Part shown: positions 10,758 through 21,990 of the stretch, one piece after another
How positions within the stretch are numbered: the first letter of the stretch is position 1
Layout: the number at the start of each line of letters is the position of its first letter
Assembly: GCA_949128115.1 (NCBI GenBank)
Contig: OX421964.1
Span: 51,686,601 to 51,750,600, forward strand
Direction: 5' to 3'
Origin: Anaspis maculata
Lineage: Eukaryota; Arthropoda; Insecta; Coleoptera; Scraptiidae
Length of the DNA stretch: 64,000 nt
The notes under the pieces: model-generated
The model's input: the letters and a program-made list of their open reading frames with translations, nothing else
Told to the model about the DNA's origin: nothing
Database searches by the model: none
Program-made: the position numbers and the translations under genes

Positions 10758-11345
10758 GGGTTTTCTAGCGAAAACAGGTCGATTCTTGTTTCAAAGAAGG
10801 CATCTAAGACACGTATCCTCAAATTTTTATCTTCAATCCCTTCACCTCCACTCTATCCTACTTTAAAATTTCAAATAGCAACATCTACCTTGTGATACAT
10901 CAGACTGAAGGTAATAAAATTCTCTTTCTGTAAAAAATAATTTCAAGTTTTCTAAACCTCCCTCTAACCCCTTTCAAAATTTCTCTTAATTGAAAGGCGA
11001 AGGGGTTGAAGATAGAAATTTGGCAATGCGTGTCTTGGATGTCCTCTTTGAAATTAAAATTTACCTTTTTTTGCAGAAAAATCTATTTCTCAAGGATCGG
11101 CAGTCAATAGGGGGAAAACTTTCCTATATTTGACAATAAAAACATTTTGAGAAGGGTTTGGGGTTAATTTGATTACCTTTAATCAGATGTATTACAACAT
11201 AGGTAGCGCTATTTGAAATTCTATAGAGTAAGGGGGGGGGGGAGGCAAAGAGGTTGAAGATGAAAATTTGACAATGTCTGTCCTAGGTGTCCCATTGTCC
11301 CCCTCAAAATAAAAATCAACCTGTTTCGGCGTTTTCCTAGGAACA
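10758..11345. mobile_element. Foldback element, ~0.6 kb
   Basis: The left arm from about 10758 (ttctagcgaaaacaggt) pairs with a right arm ending near 11345. Mirror phrases include 'ttttatcttcaa' and 'gaagatgaaaatttg', and aatagcaac against gcgctattt. The centre contains a second, shorter inverted pair (10930-11100). A run of G lies at about 11230-11241. No coding capacity. Confidence 0.6.
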
Positions 11346-12064
11346 AATTTGGCAGCGAGAAATCTGAAGTGGGTCCTTTTCCAAAAATCACCCTGTATTG
11401 TACTAATGAAACACTCGGTTTGTTATAAAAGTACTCCGCTAGTCAAAGAGGTACTCCTCACAGTGCTTTTCCCTTCTTCCTCAACAATATTTCATAAAAC
11501 TTAATAAGCTCTAATTCACGGCCTTCTTCAAACGCGGGTTATTCCTTATTTTCCCTCAGTGTTTATTCCGTCTTTTTGAAGCGAATATTCCTACAGGGAG
11601 GTATTAACGACACAAAAAACTGAACGACCGATGTGGCAGATGGTTGATTTTTTGAAATTATCTTCACGACGCGGGACGCGGGTCGTTTGCATGCTGAAAA
11701 ATTTAAGATACGTTTTCACGATTAAATTGCAGCATTTCCCGCTTTTCACGCGTAAATTGCACAGTTCGTATTTTTGAGTTCGTATTTTTGAGTTTCTCCG
11801 ACTTTCTCCCCACTCAACATTCTTTTTTGCTTCCGAGCCCGTTGGTGCGTTAATCTTATTTTTATGCGATGATTGCAGTATTTTCAGACTTCCTTATTCC
11901 TTAGCGTTCCGTTTCCTCAGTGCGTCGTTTCGGTTATACAATGGTTTCGGTTTAATACGCGTACATAACCACAATGCGCTCCGTCCTCCCGCAACTTAAC
12001 ATTTGAAAACCTATGGTGTCCCTTATCACACAAGACCTGGCTGTATTCTCATGTAGGTACATAC
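11346..12064. other. Unrecognised intergenic sequence
   Basis: No ORF with protein character, RNA gene or repeat is evident. The right boundary is the first tacagg motif of the nested foldback island. Confidence 0.4.
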
Positions 12065-12486
12065 TACAGGTGTTCACGCGAGGCGGATCCCCCCCCCATA
12101 AAAAACTTCCCCTTCTCGATAATTAAAAAAAGAAAAAACTTTCTTGGAACAATTATTGTTACCGTAGTTTCTGAACATGTCAAGAATAATTTTCCATTTC
12201 GTGCCATATACAGGGTGTCGCAATTTTTTTGCATTTTTTCAAACACCCTGTATTTCATTAGCACAATCGATCAACATTGTTATCGTGATTACAAATATGC
12301 ATGACAGTTCCTAATTTTTTTCTGAAGAAAAATTGCAAAATTCACGGTGGCATCTCAAGTTTTTTTTTTCAGAATGATCGAATCATTTGAAGAATCAAAT
12401 ACAGGGTGATTCAAAAGTGTCGGACCATCTTGAAGGTGCGTAATATGGGGGTGTAGTAGAGTGCTGGAAAGTTGTTGAAAAAATTG

Positions 12487-12963
12487 TATGTCTTTTAATT
12501 TTGAAGTAATGGAAGGACAAAAGTTGGTCCTTCGATCGCTTCTATTTTCGTTGTTTCAAGAGATTTTAGTAAACTGTTTATAGAAAAATAATGAGAACAA
12601 AAAATCAATCTCAGAATCTGTAATGAATTTTTGTTTTGTATACAGGGTGAGTCATGAATCCTGAAAACTATTTTTTCTCTGAAAGTGCCTGCAAACAGTC
12701 ACAATGGTCCCATAATCTATGTAGAGCACAATAAAATACAATTGATTTCAATAGCATTCTTTTGCTTCTGGTTTTTGGGAACGATAAATTTTTCTAGTTG
12801 ATGACTCACCCTATATAGAAAACAGAAATTCAATACAGATTCCGATGTTGATTTGTTGTACTTATTATTTTTCTACAAACCAGTTAGTTAGAGTTTTGAA
12901 ACAACGAAAATGAAAGCAATCGAAAGACCTTTGTCCCTCCATAACTTCAGAATTAAAAGGCAT
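12487..12963. mobile_element. Foldback with inner gagtcat foldback
   Basis: Arms 12487-12640 and 12830-12963 mirror each other (mirror phrases tcgttgtttcaa and 'cttttaattttgaagt'). Inside, 12645-12825 has its own ends, tatacagggtgagtcatga and its inverse. Related sequences occur at 22.0-24.1 kb ('gagggtgagtcatgaa' near 23785) and 55238-55437. The copy is non-coding. Confidence 0.7.
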
Positions 12964-12964
12964 A

Positions 12965-13207
12965 GGGCCGTATTCATACCTCGCTTTTAAGCTAAAAGCG
13001 CTATTAGAGCGATGCGCATTTAGGGGCATTTCTCATATTTCAGTGTTCAAAAATACATTATTGCGATTGGGAGCGATTGTATGTACTTAATTGCAAATAA
13101 TTTGCGAGTTAATTTGTATTTTTGAACACTGAAATATGAGAAATGTCCCTAAATGCGCATCGCTCTAATAGCGCTTTTAGCTCAAAAGCGAGGTATGAAT
13201 ACGGTCC
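12965..13207. mobile_element. MITE with ~95-bp arms
   Basis: Near-perfect inverted arms start gggccgtattcatacctcgc and end with the inverse. The arms include agcgctattagagcgatgcg and a phrase like gttcaaaaatac. The loop is about 50 bp. It sits between two other foldbacks without overlap. Confidence 0.85.
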
Positions 13208-13306
13208 ATAGAATTTTTCTATTAAGGACGGAGTCAAATTGGTAAAATGAGTCGTTACGGAATCAATCCGTCTTGAGTTTATTTCTTGACAGAAATCTAT
13301 CATCCA

Positions 13307-13447
13307 GGTCTTTTTGGAAAGCTACAAGGATGTACTTTGGTTAGAGCCAATCCAAAAAAAATCAAGTTTTGAGAAAATAATTTTTGGATTTCGGAAATGT
13401 CTATAGGTTCAAACCAAAGTACATTCTTGTAGCTTTCCAAAAAGACC
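13307..13447. mobile_element. Palindromic MITE
   Basis: The outer 19 bases, ggtctttttggaaagctac, have a perfect inverse at the other end (gtagctttccaaaaagacc). The arms run on through accaaagtac. It lies immediately inside the third mirrored pair of the island. Confidence 0.8.
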
Positions 13448-14157
13448 TAGGGGCCAATTTTCTACTCTTCGCAACTTTAAGAAACGTTCGCAAGTTTGCG
13501 ATTTCTGTAAATTCCAATTTTTGAGCCATCGTTTCTTTACGTATGCGCATCGATGCGCACGTTTTCATACGTTTTGCTGCGAGCGGACCTGGGCCGGCGC
13601 AAGTCACTTTGCGTATACGCTTTTAAGATGGAGTGAGGTTAGGTATTAATGTTTTCATTGTTATCAATAAAACAAATAGCATTGCTGAAGGTATGTGGCG
13701 ATCATGGTGCCGAGTCAGGCGGGTAATGACATACAGCACGGGATAACTTCACGAATGCGTCCTAAATAAAGAATTACTCACTCTTCTGTCATTCTTTCCA
13801 ATCTTTGTCAGCTCCAGGGACACTGTTTCAAACTTGTCACGATGACGTTCCATTTTTTTCTTTTCATCGTCTGCAGTAAAGCTTTGCATTTGCTTCCCAC
13901 TAACGAGTTCCAGGTTTTTGGGAATAGGTAATAATGTTCAGTTGTCTTCAACTGAACAACAAATTCAACTGTGAGTAGATAGATCTTGTCAAAATATTAC
14001 AAAAATTCATAAACCAGTTAAACCACTTTGTAGAGTTCGGCCTATTGTCAAAGATACAGCCCTTCATAGTTAATTTTTTTCGGATTTCAAAAATTAGCCT
14101 AAATTCAGCGTTGATTGGTTTTATCGGCTACTTTTTCAATTTTTATAATGCATGGTA

Positions 14158-15808
14158 CAGGGTGTTCACGTATAAATTGGAGGCTTCCGCTCAAACATAG
14201 TTTCAAAAATTTAAGACCACTTTTTTCACGCAGGTTCCCAGGGCACTAAAATTTTCTGTCGACTATCGCGAGTCATCGAGAATTCTTCTCAAATTAGACA
14301 CGTGTATGTTATTAGAGGAATTGATTCAGCTTTCATTATAAATATACGTATATCCCACTCGATAGGTTAGTTAAGAAAACTACCAAGCAATATTTCTTTT
14401 TCAAAAGTTTGACTTTGTGAAGTTTGTTGTTAGTTGTTGTTGAAGTTTGTGAAGTTAGTTAGATTCAGTATAAGTTTCAAACTATAATGAAATCCATTCC
14501 AGTAGGTACAGGGTGTTCACGATAAAATTCACCTCCCCCCTCTCTGGGATGAGATTCCCCTTTGAGATATTTTGAAAAACAAAACTTTCTCTCAACGATT
14601 TTTCCCAGGGATCTTGAATCGATTGTCTAAAAGTTCTCAATAGAGTATTATACTTTTGAAAAAATATTTTGTTTTCGATGGAATCGGAAACTATATTGAA
14701 AAAAAGCTGACCCGTATTTTTTTATTTTGCCATAAATCGTATCGTTTGGCCGCAATAAATAAACGAAATTCCTATATTCTGCCTATTTCTGACGTCATTT
14801 ACACAGGCTGTATAGGCGGCGACTCGCTGTGACGTCAGAACTAGGTGATGTTATTTATTTATTGCGCCCAAACGATACGAGTTTCGACTAAATAAAAAAA
14901 CACGGGTCAATTATTTTTCAATCTAGTTTCCATTTCAATCGAAAATTTTTTTTAGTATAATACTCCATTGGTACCGTATACAGGGTGTGACATGTAACTT
15001 TTTTTTTCAAATGCAACACCCTATATTTTATAACGTCATTTGATGAAGCCTTTCTCTCTGATTACAAAGATATATAACATTTATAATTCATTTTGACAAG
15101 GAAGCTGTCAAATAAGTAAAATAGGTAATCAAATGAATTAAAAATTGAAAATTACGCGACACCCTGTATTAGGAACGAATTAGACCATTTATCCATGCAG
15201 AGTTGAATTCTGCAGACAAAATGCTGCGAGAATAACTTTTTTTCAAGTGAACTGTCGAAACCAAAGTCATCTTGCCGCGAAACTAAATTCCTATTTCATT
15301 ATTTTTCCGACAACTTACTTGTCAAAATAAACCATAAGTGTCATATATATTTGTAATCAGACAAAAAGGCTCCACCAAATAACGGAATAAAATATAGGGT
15401 GTTGCATTTGAAATTAAAATTTAAAAAAAGTTACATATCACACCCTGTATACGGTACCAATTGAAAACTCTTAGAGGATCGATTAAGGGTCCTTGGGAAA
15501 AATCGTGAAGAAAAAGTTTCTAGTTTTTCAAAATATCTTGAAGGGGAATCTACTGGAGGGGGGTGAATTTTATCGTGAACACCCTGTACCTACTAAAATG
15601 ATATAAAATTTACTGAGTTACTTAAAAACAAAAAATCTTCGATCATTTCAAAACTTCATCACTTTTTTCACATGCATTTGTGTTTTGTTGATTAACCTAT
15701 CAAGTGTGAAGCATATTCATAATCAGGATAGAAATCGGAATCGATTACCATATTATCAGGATAGGGCGTCGAATGTGAGGAAAATTTTCTATGTTGCACC
15801 CTGTAAGT
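14158..15808. mobile_element. Inner core of the island: four foldbacks within each other
   Basis: At least three well-defined foldbacks are nested or adjacent here. 14507-15588 has ends tacagggtgttcacg and its inverse, with the phrase gatattttgaaaa mirrored. 14641-14966 has ends tagagtattatac and its inverse, with mirrored 'aaacgatacga'-type bases around a spacer containing two tgacgtca-like sites. 14971-15458 has ends gtaccgtatacagggtgtga and its inverse. A looser shell runs from tacagggtgttcacg near 14158 to caccctgta near 15808, with mirrored 'ataggttagttaa'. None has coding capacity. Confidence 0.65.
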
Positions 15809-16808
15809 GATATCTCCAGACATTTTTCGTCGACAGATTCAAAGCCTACGGAAAAAATTATGTTGTAATCGTTTTTAATTTCCTGAATTATGTTAAAGAG
15901 TAAGTCTCCAGACGTATTCTTTGTTGTTAAATATGGAGGTTATGAAAACTTATTATTCTGAATGAAAACACGAACATCAGAAACTGACGTTTGAAAGCTT
16001 TGGTAGGCTTGGCGTGGCTTGAGTAGATAAAATGCATCGATATTTGCAACGTTGTCGCGTCTACCATGCGTTTATTTACGAAGACCCAATTCGAACGTTT
16101 TTCGTTTTGCGAACACTGCTCAAAAATTGGCACACGGAAACGTATACGTAAATCTTCCTACGCTAATTTGCGCATACGCAACTTTACGTATATTCTCAAA
16201 AATTGGCCCCCTGGATGATAGCTTTCTGTCAAGAAATAAACTCAGACGGATTGATTCCGCAACGCCGTATTTCACCAATATGACTCTGTCCTTAACTTTT
16301 CAGCACTCTACTGCACCTCCATATTACTCACCTTCAAGATGGTCCGAAACTTTTGAATCACCCTACATGATGTCCCGAATATTTGTTTAGTCATTTTATG
16401 TAAATCCATGTCATTTAAAAGTGAAACAAAATAACTATTTGAACTCCGAAATGAGTCCATCATTCTCAAAAACATTGACGTTTTTGGAGATGGCATTGTA
16501 AAAATTTTGATTTTTTCTCAAAAAAAAATCTAGAAGTCAAATGCATATTTGTAGTTAGAATAACAATGTGCATCGATTGTGCTGATGAAATACAGGGTGT
16601 TTTGGAAAAAAGCAAAAAAAATTGGGACACCTGTTGTATATGGGACGAAATTGAAAATTATGCTTAACATATTCAGAAACTATGGAAAAAATTGCTCCAG
16701 GAAAAAATTTTCTTTTTCGAATTATCTTGAAGGGGAAGTTTTTTTATGGGGGGGAGGTATCCGTCTCGCGTGAACACCTGTATACCTACGCTAATGTCAG
16801 TTCAATTC

Positions 16809-16958
16809 AGGTACAGTTGTAATATAATTTATTGGCACGGTTGCAACTATCAAATAGACGAATTCTGTACATTTCAGGCTATTTTCATGTCCCGATGACT
16901 TGACATCGCCGATTTGATAATCGCAGCCGTGCCAATAAATTGTATCACAACTGTACCT
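16809..16958. mobile_element. Foldback MITE, family with variable arms (copy 1)
   Basis: The ends aggtacagttg and caactgtacct are inverse, and the arms contain attggcacgg mirrored by ccgtgccaat. The core 'acatttcaggc...cccgatgacttgacatcgcc' recurs almost unchanged in the element at 37502-37970, but the flanking arms there are different sequences that still pair with each other. See the finding on variable arms. Confidence 0.75.
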
Positions 16959-19900
16959 ACACAGGTTCATGTCATTAACCGATGGGGCCAAGTTAATGTT
17001 GTGCCAAGTCTCGATTGCGTCTGGGTTCCGAATGCAGTATACAGACAGTATACCATATCACTGTAACCATATTTACTGTTGTTCTCTGCGCCCCCTGCGC
17101 GAGGGCTTCATCTCCCCACATTGAAATTCCCCAAGGATGAAAATCCACTAAAGTAGCTTTTTTTACCAGAATTAATAAATTTTTGCTGACGTCACCTGAT
17201 TTATTCACTGGTGCTAACTGCATCGAAAATCGAAAACTTTTGTTCAAAAAACACACACACTTACACACGACACGACAATAATAATATGGATTAACTATGC
17301 TGGCACAATGGTCGGTTCGAACGTGTGTGTAAAAGAGGATATCCCAGAGATCGACGAAATTTCACGGACGCACGCCGCACACATTCCGAAATTTCTTTAT
17401 TTCGCCCCATTTTCGCCATCACCCTCAGACAAAAGTGAACTGTGACAAACCCCATGATGGATAACATTCAATCGTTTGTTAGATACGGGGATTTGACGGT
17501 AAGTACCAGATATGCATTCATGCGGATCGTAAGGGATCAGGAGATCAACCAAAATGTTTTTAGAGTTACGCATTTACCTGAGATACAAACATATTTTACG
17601 GATAAAGTCCCTGGCCCCCACGAAACGGCACCGGGACAATCCTCTGTCAGGATGAAGCTGCAGTGGTTCACGCCGGAACACCTGCAAATAAACATAGGTT
17701 GTAGTTGCAATGTTATATTCATTCAACTTTCCCCCGGTTCCACCAGAAAATTTAATTATGAAATAATAATTGAACATTTTTGTGTTGAATCCTAGCGTGA
17801 AAAATGCAGTTTTACCGAAAATTATGGGAAACTGTTCAGTTCACAACAGCTTGTATGCATTTTCTGTGGTCAATCAAGTGGCATTTATTTGAAGCAAATC
17901 CTCAATTAGCTATTTCATGATTAAATTCTTTGGTGCAACCGAAGGTTATTAATCTCTAAACTATAAGTGCTTTCCTTTTACAACCTAAACTAAGTTTTCT
18001 GACCCAAGTTGTTAGTGGTATCTCACTTTCACGCATGTGATTTCTTGCTTTTTCTCTCTTTAGATCAGATCAGTGAGTTTTGTGGTAAAAGGAAACCATC
18101 TATTACCTACTCAAATGAAAGAGGTTGGTGTAAGAACGGAGCAAGCGACTTTTTTTTGCAAACGTGACTTTTGGTCAGATTCCTGCGTTCAAAAATACGC
18201 TGAATCGTTCACTGCATGAATACCTATTTCACATGCACTATCATGCCCATTTTTTTTAATCGAACGAAAGCACGTAGGTACGGTCTTCATTGCGATTTTC
18301 TTGCAACTTTGGAAAACTAACACATCAGCCGGTTTTTGCACCAAGCCCTTGAAATTGAAGTCAAGAATGAGGATTAAAGTTATGTCAAACCAGCTTAAGC
18401 TTGTGTAAAAAATTCCCATAGTCTTTCTCAATATACGAGTCTTTTTATTTTGCTTACGGTCAGTATTATAGGTATCGTCAATGATTTAAATGTGCCTTTA
18501 GTTTAAAGGACCTTCAAGGTTCACGTTTACCCCTGAATTTTCATGTTTCATTTACAAAACTTGAAAAAAATATATCGGGTGGATGAAGCTATGTAGTAAT
18601 TAACCTGGTATATTTTTTTCCAAGCCTTGAACATGAAATGTGAAAAATAGGAGTAGGTACTTATTAGGTAAACTTTGAAGCGTTAAAGCTGCTTTAAACT
18701 TAAGGCGCATTAAAATTTGCTGATAATACTGGCCGTTAGACCGGTTTTGACCTGTTACCTGTTGAGAGTCGGGGGTCACCCACAGGCAACCAGTTATACA
18801 TTAAAAAGGGGTTTTTACTTTTTTCGGAAAACCACGAGCGAAATTCTTTTTTTCGCTAGCAGTAGATATGAACAACGTGGTTTTTTACATAATTCAGCAT
18901 AAAAATAGACTGCCAGATTTCTTTTGTCATATATATTCGTCTAAAAGTCGATCGCTGAAAATATTTGCTAGTGAAAAAGTGAATTTTGCTCGTAGTTTCC
19001 CAAAAAGATGAAATTAAAAGATGTGGATGGTAGGGTGATAAATCAATCATCTTAATAAACGGCAACTTAACCAGTATAAGCATACTCAATGCCGAGTGTC
19101 CCAAAATTAACCTGCCAACTTTCATCAGCAGATTTTACGTTACGTTATAATGGGGAGTTTTCTTGCACACGTACGTATGATGTGACGAAACTTTCAACAT
19201 GAAAATTGATGAGGTTGTTATTTGCATTTCCTTATACAAGGGAAGTTCCACGTTCTACGTTGCGTTACGTCGTACGTTCCTTGAAATCGCAAACTCCCGT
19301 GAGTCGAAAAGTGCTTCAAAATGGAGCTACAGCCCCTTGAAAGTGGATTCCTAAAGATCGCTTCTATTTTTTTTCCGAAATTTGTCAAGGGGAAACGAAT
19401 AAATTTAGCACAACTCCTGCTCAATAATATGGCATGCAAATAATTTTTACCCGCTGGGGATGGAGCTGTAATTGTGGACGAACGAAGAGGTTGCAAAGCG
19501 ATTTTCACAAGGTGTGAGTGAATGAACGGAAGAGAAAAACACTTTTCGAAAACCGAGACGATTTAGTGACAAATTTTCTTTTGAAAACCACCCCCGTGAT
19601 GCTCAACCCTCTGTCTGCTCTGATTTAAAATAATCGTTATTTTTCCGCGCGATCCTGGCGGCTTTCGAAACCCCTAATCCATGTGGTATTTCCAATTAGC
19701 CATATGCTGCCAGAGCAAGGGAAGCGGAAACAAATGCCAAAAGTGCAGCCACGATTTTGGGGGAGATATCTATGGCTCCACGAGCACGCGGCATTTATAC
19801 CATTAGCAGACACACTATATTCAGAAACCACAAAACGCCAGACGCATTTAGGTTTGTGAATTCGTGCCATTAGGTCATGGTTCTTCTCGCCTTCGCAGCA

Positions 19901-20512
19901 CGCCCAGTGCCAAAAACAAAAGAGAGGAGCGGAGTGGGTTTGGTTGTGTTGCGAAAGCCGCCTTAAGGATCGATATAGGGGGATTAGGTGAGGGTGGCTC
20001 GGGGTTAATCAGTGGCCGGTCTCAACGCCGGTCCTGCGCTCAAGAATTATGTTCGGATTTAAAGACCATTCCAATATTTCCCGACACTGTTCCTCACATA
20101 TGGCGAATTACTTTGTTTAATCGGACTTCCATGTTCGAATATTCGCAAAACACATTTCGATTATTCGCATATCGGAAGGGAACCCACCTAAGGTTCGTAT
20201 AGCGAAAAGTTTCACTAGTTAGCTTGGCTACCTATTCCATAAACCCCAGCTATTATTCAAAGGTACAATGAATCAACCAATAAAATGGTAAGTTTTTCCA
20301 AACACAGTTCATCTGAACAAACTTACCGCGACAATTCCCTCATTACCTACACATAATGCTAGACCGTAGAAGTAACTTACCCAAGGTCAACCAGCCAAAC
20401 ACACTTTTAATAAGTTACTTCCATCCAGAATGACCAACCCAACCCTGACCGTTGAATTTTTTTGTAAATCACGGCAAAAATAGCTCGGTGGAAAATGCAG
20501 GTCGGACTTGAA
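16959..20512. other. Mostly unrecognised sequence, possibly single-copy
   Basis: It is less repeat-like than its surroundings. Noted inside: a weak candidate first exon (17454-17498), a sequence at 17815-17890 shared with the receptor intron near 59756-59846, a loose inverted pair at 18826-18850 and 18986-19008, and a fragment at 19310-19430 related to the arm of the foldback at 48976 ('cttcaaaatggagctacag'). No gene is proved. Open frames at 19637-20202 have no recognisable motif. Confidence 0.35.
17454..17498 (+). CDS. Weak candidate first coding exon
   Basis: An ATG at 17454 (second ATG at 17457) opens a 15-codon frame, MMDNIQSFVRYGDLT, that stops exactly at a strong donor, ACG|gtaagtacc (17499). 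The 150 bases upstream have no long repeat and could be a 5' UTR. I find no matching downstream exon and do not recognise the peptide. If the frame is read through the donor it stays open to 17795, which would be intron. This is a pattern-based guess. Confidence 0.22.
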
Positions 20513-21990
20513 CCCCATAGTGGGAGCGGTACGCAAAAGCATACCGCATTTTGGAGTGCAGTAACGAGATTTTGCATGGGCGTACTTTATACCAAAACAA
20601 GCGATTTGACCCGCAGCACTCGATATTTCGTCCCTTAGGGGGCCAATAGGGGCCCTCCAAATTTTCAAGATGCAAGAACGTTCACAAAATGATCATTGAG
20701 TATCGTCATGTATGTCATAAGTGAAGCTAACGGGTCTATTGAAAATGCTTTCATCAAATGTCGTCGTGTCCGATTCATTCTTCACATTTGAAAAAAAAAT
20801 TCTTTCGCAGAGGTCAAAAAAACTGTTTTTATTTTTTCTTCTATGCAAGGAAACGATAAATTCATATGTTTTGTTGCGTTCCCAACTAAATCGCGTTCCG
20901 TAAGCCCAATTATGAGGACAATTTTTTCGCAATGTCATTTTCCCAAGAAGAGGTGACCTCTTTAGTACACTATTTTCAACAGCATTTTTTTCAATGTTCC
21001 TAGTGGATAAGACTGTCAATTTTCGCTGATATGAGAAGCTTGAACTCTTTTCTTAGTAATTTCCATGCAACATGGCTTCAAAACATACAAGAAAGCCCTA
21101 AAACTTTTTTTTTCTGCTGGGCCGTCAAATTTTTGGCATGTTGATTTTGTAGTAGGGGAGACGCGCAAATAAACAAGATCTAGTCTAGGCGAATAAGTTC
21201 TACCGGAAAATATACCTACTTACACCTAACGACTCTGCGTTTTGTTGTACTGCAATAAAACACGGCATGGAAGAATATTTTCTGTTGAAACCAAATCGCC
21301 TGTGCCTGCAGCCTGGATTGAATACTGGTCCGCGTCTCTCCTACTATAAAATCAAAATATCGTAAGTTGGACGGCCCAGCAGAAAATTTTTTTTTTTGGG
21401 CTCCCTTGGGCGTTTTAGAGTCATGTTACTTCGCAACCACCAGGAAAAGAGTTCGAGGTCTCCATTCCTGCAAAAATTACGAGTGAGTTTCAGTGGGGAC
21501 ATAGAAAGAAATGCTCTTGGAAAAGAGGTACTGAAGAGGTCACCACTTCTTTGAAAAATACCATTACAAGAAAAATTTCTTTATAATTAGGTTTAGGGAA
21601 TGCGATTTAGTTGGGAACGCAACAGAACATATGAATTTATCGTCTTCTTGCATAGAAGAAAAAATAAAAACAGTTTTTTTGACCTCTGCCAAAGAATTTT
21701 TTTTTCAAGTGTGAAGAATGATTCGGACACAACGACAATTGATGAAAATATTTTCAATAGACCCGTAAGCTTCACTTATGACATACATGACGATACTCAA
21801 TGATCGTCATGTGAAAGTTCTTGCATCTTGAAAATTTGGAGGGCCCCCATTGGCCCCCTAAGGGACAAAATATCGAGTGCTGCGGGTCAAATCGCTTGTC
21901 TTGGTATAAAGTATGCCCATATCAAATCTCGTTACTGCACTCCAAAATGCAGTATCGATGTGTTTTTAGGTGTGTACCGCTTGCACTACC
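20513..21990. mobile_element. 1.5-kb foldback with an inner foldback
   Basis: Arms of nearly 500 bp (about 20513-21010 and 21500-21990) mirror each other. Landmarks are 'gggccaataggggccctcc', 'gtcaaatcgcttgt' and 'gacgacatttgatg'-like bases. Paired short frames at 20693-21019 and 21600-21803 give nearly the same peptide because the arms are inverse copies. Inside, 21098-21400 is another foldback with ends 'ctgctgggccgtc' and its inverse. The copies differ at scattered positions, so the arms are old. No transposase motif. Confidence 0.75.

Larger units (their letters stand above)
12065..16782. mobile_element. 4.7-kb island of nested foldback elements (outermost pair)
   Basis: The outer left arm (12065-12282) begins tacaggtgttcacgcgag and is mirrored by the outer right arm (about 16560-16782), ending cgcgtgaacacctgta. 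A second mirrored pair lies inside it (12411-12466 with 16303-16369, phrase 'accatcttgaaggtg'). A third follows (about 13211-13306 with 16203-16300, phrase tttcttgacagaaa). Between the arms sit at least five further complete foldbacks. The centres do not coincide, so this grew by successive insertion, not as one hairpin. Most ends carry acagggtg/caccctgt. There is no transposase ORF. Confidence 0.75.

Noticed and set aside
20693..21803. Two similar frames of 108 and 67 codons
   Set aside because: They come from the two inverted arms of one foldback, so the likeness is structural and not a gene family.
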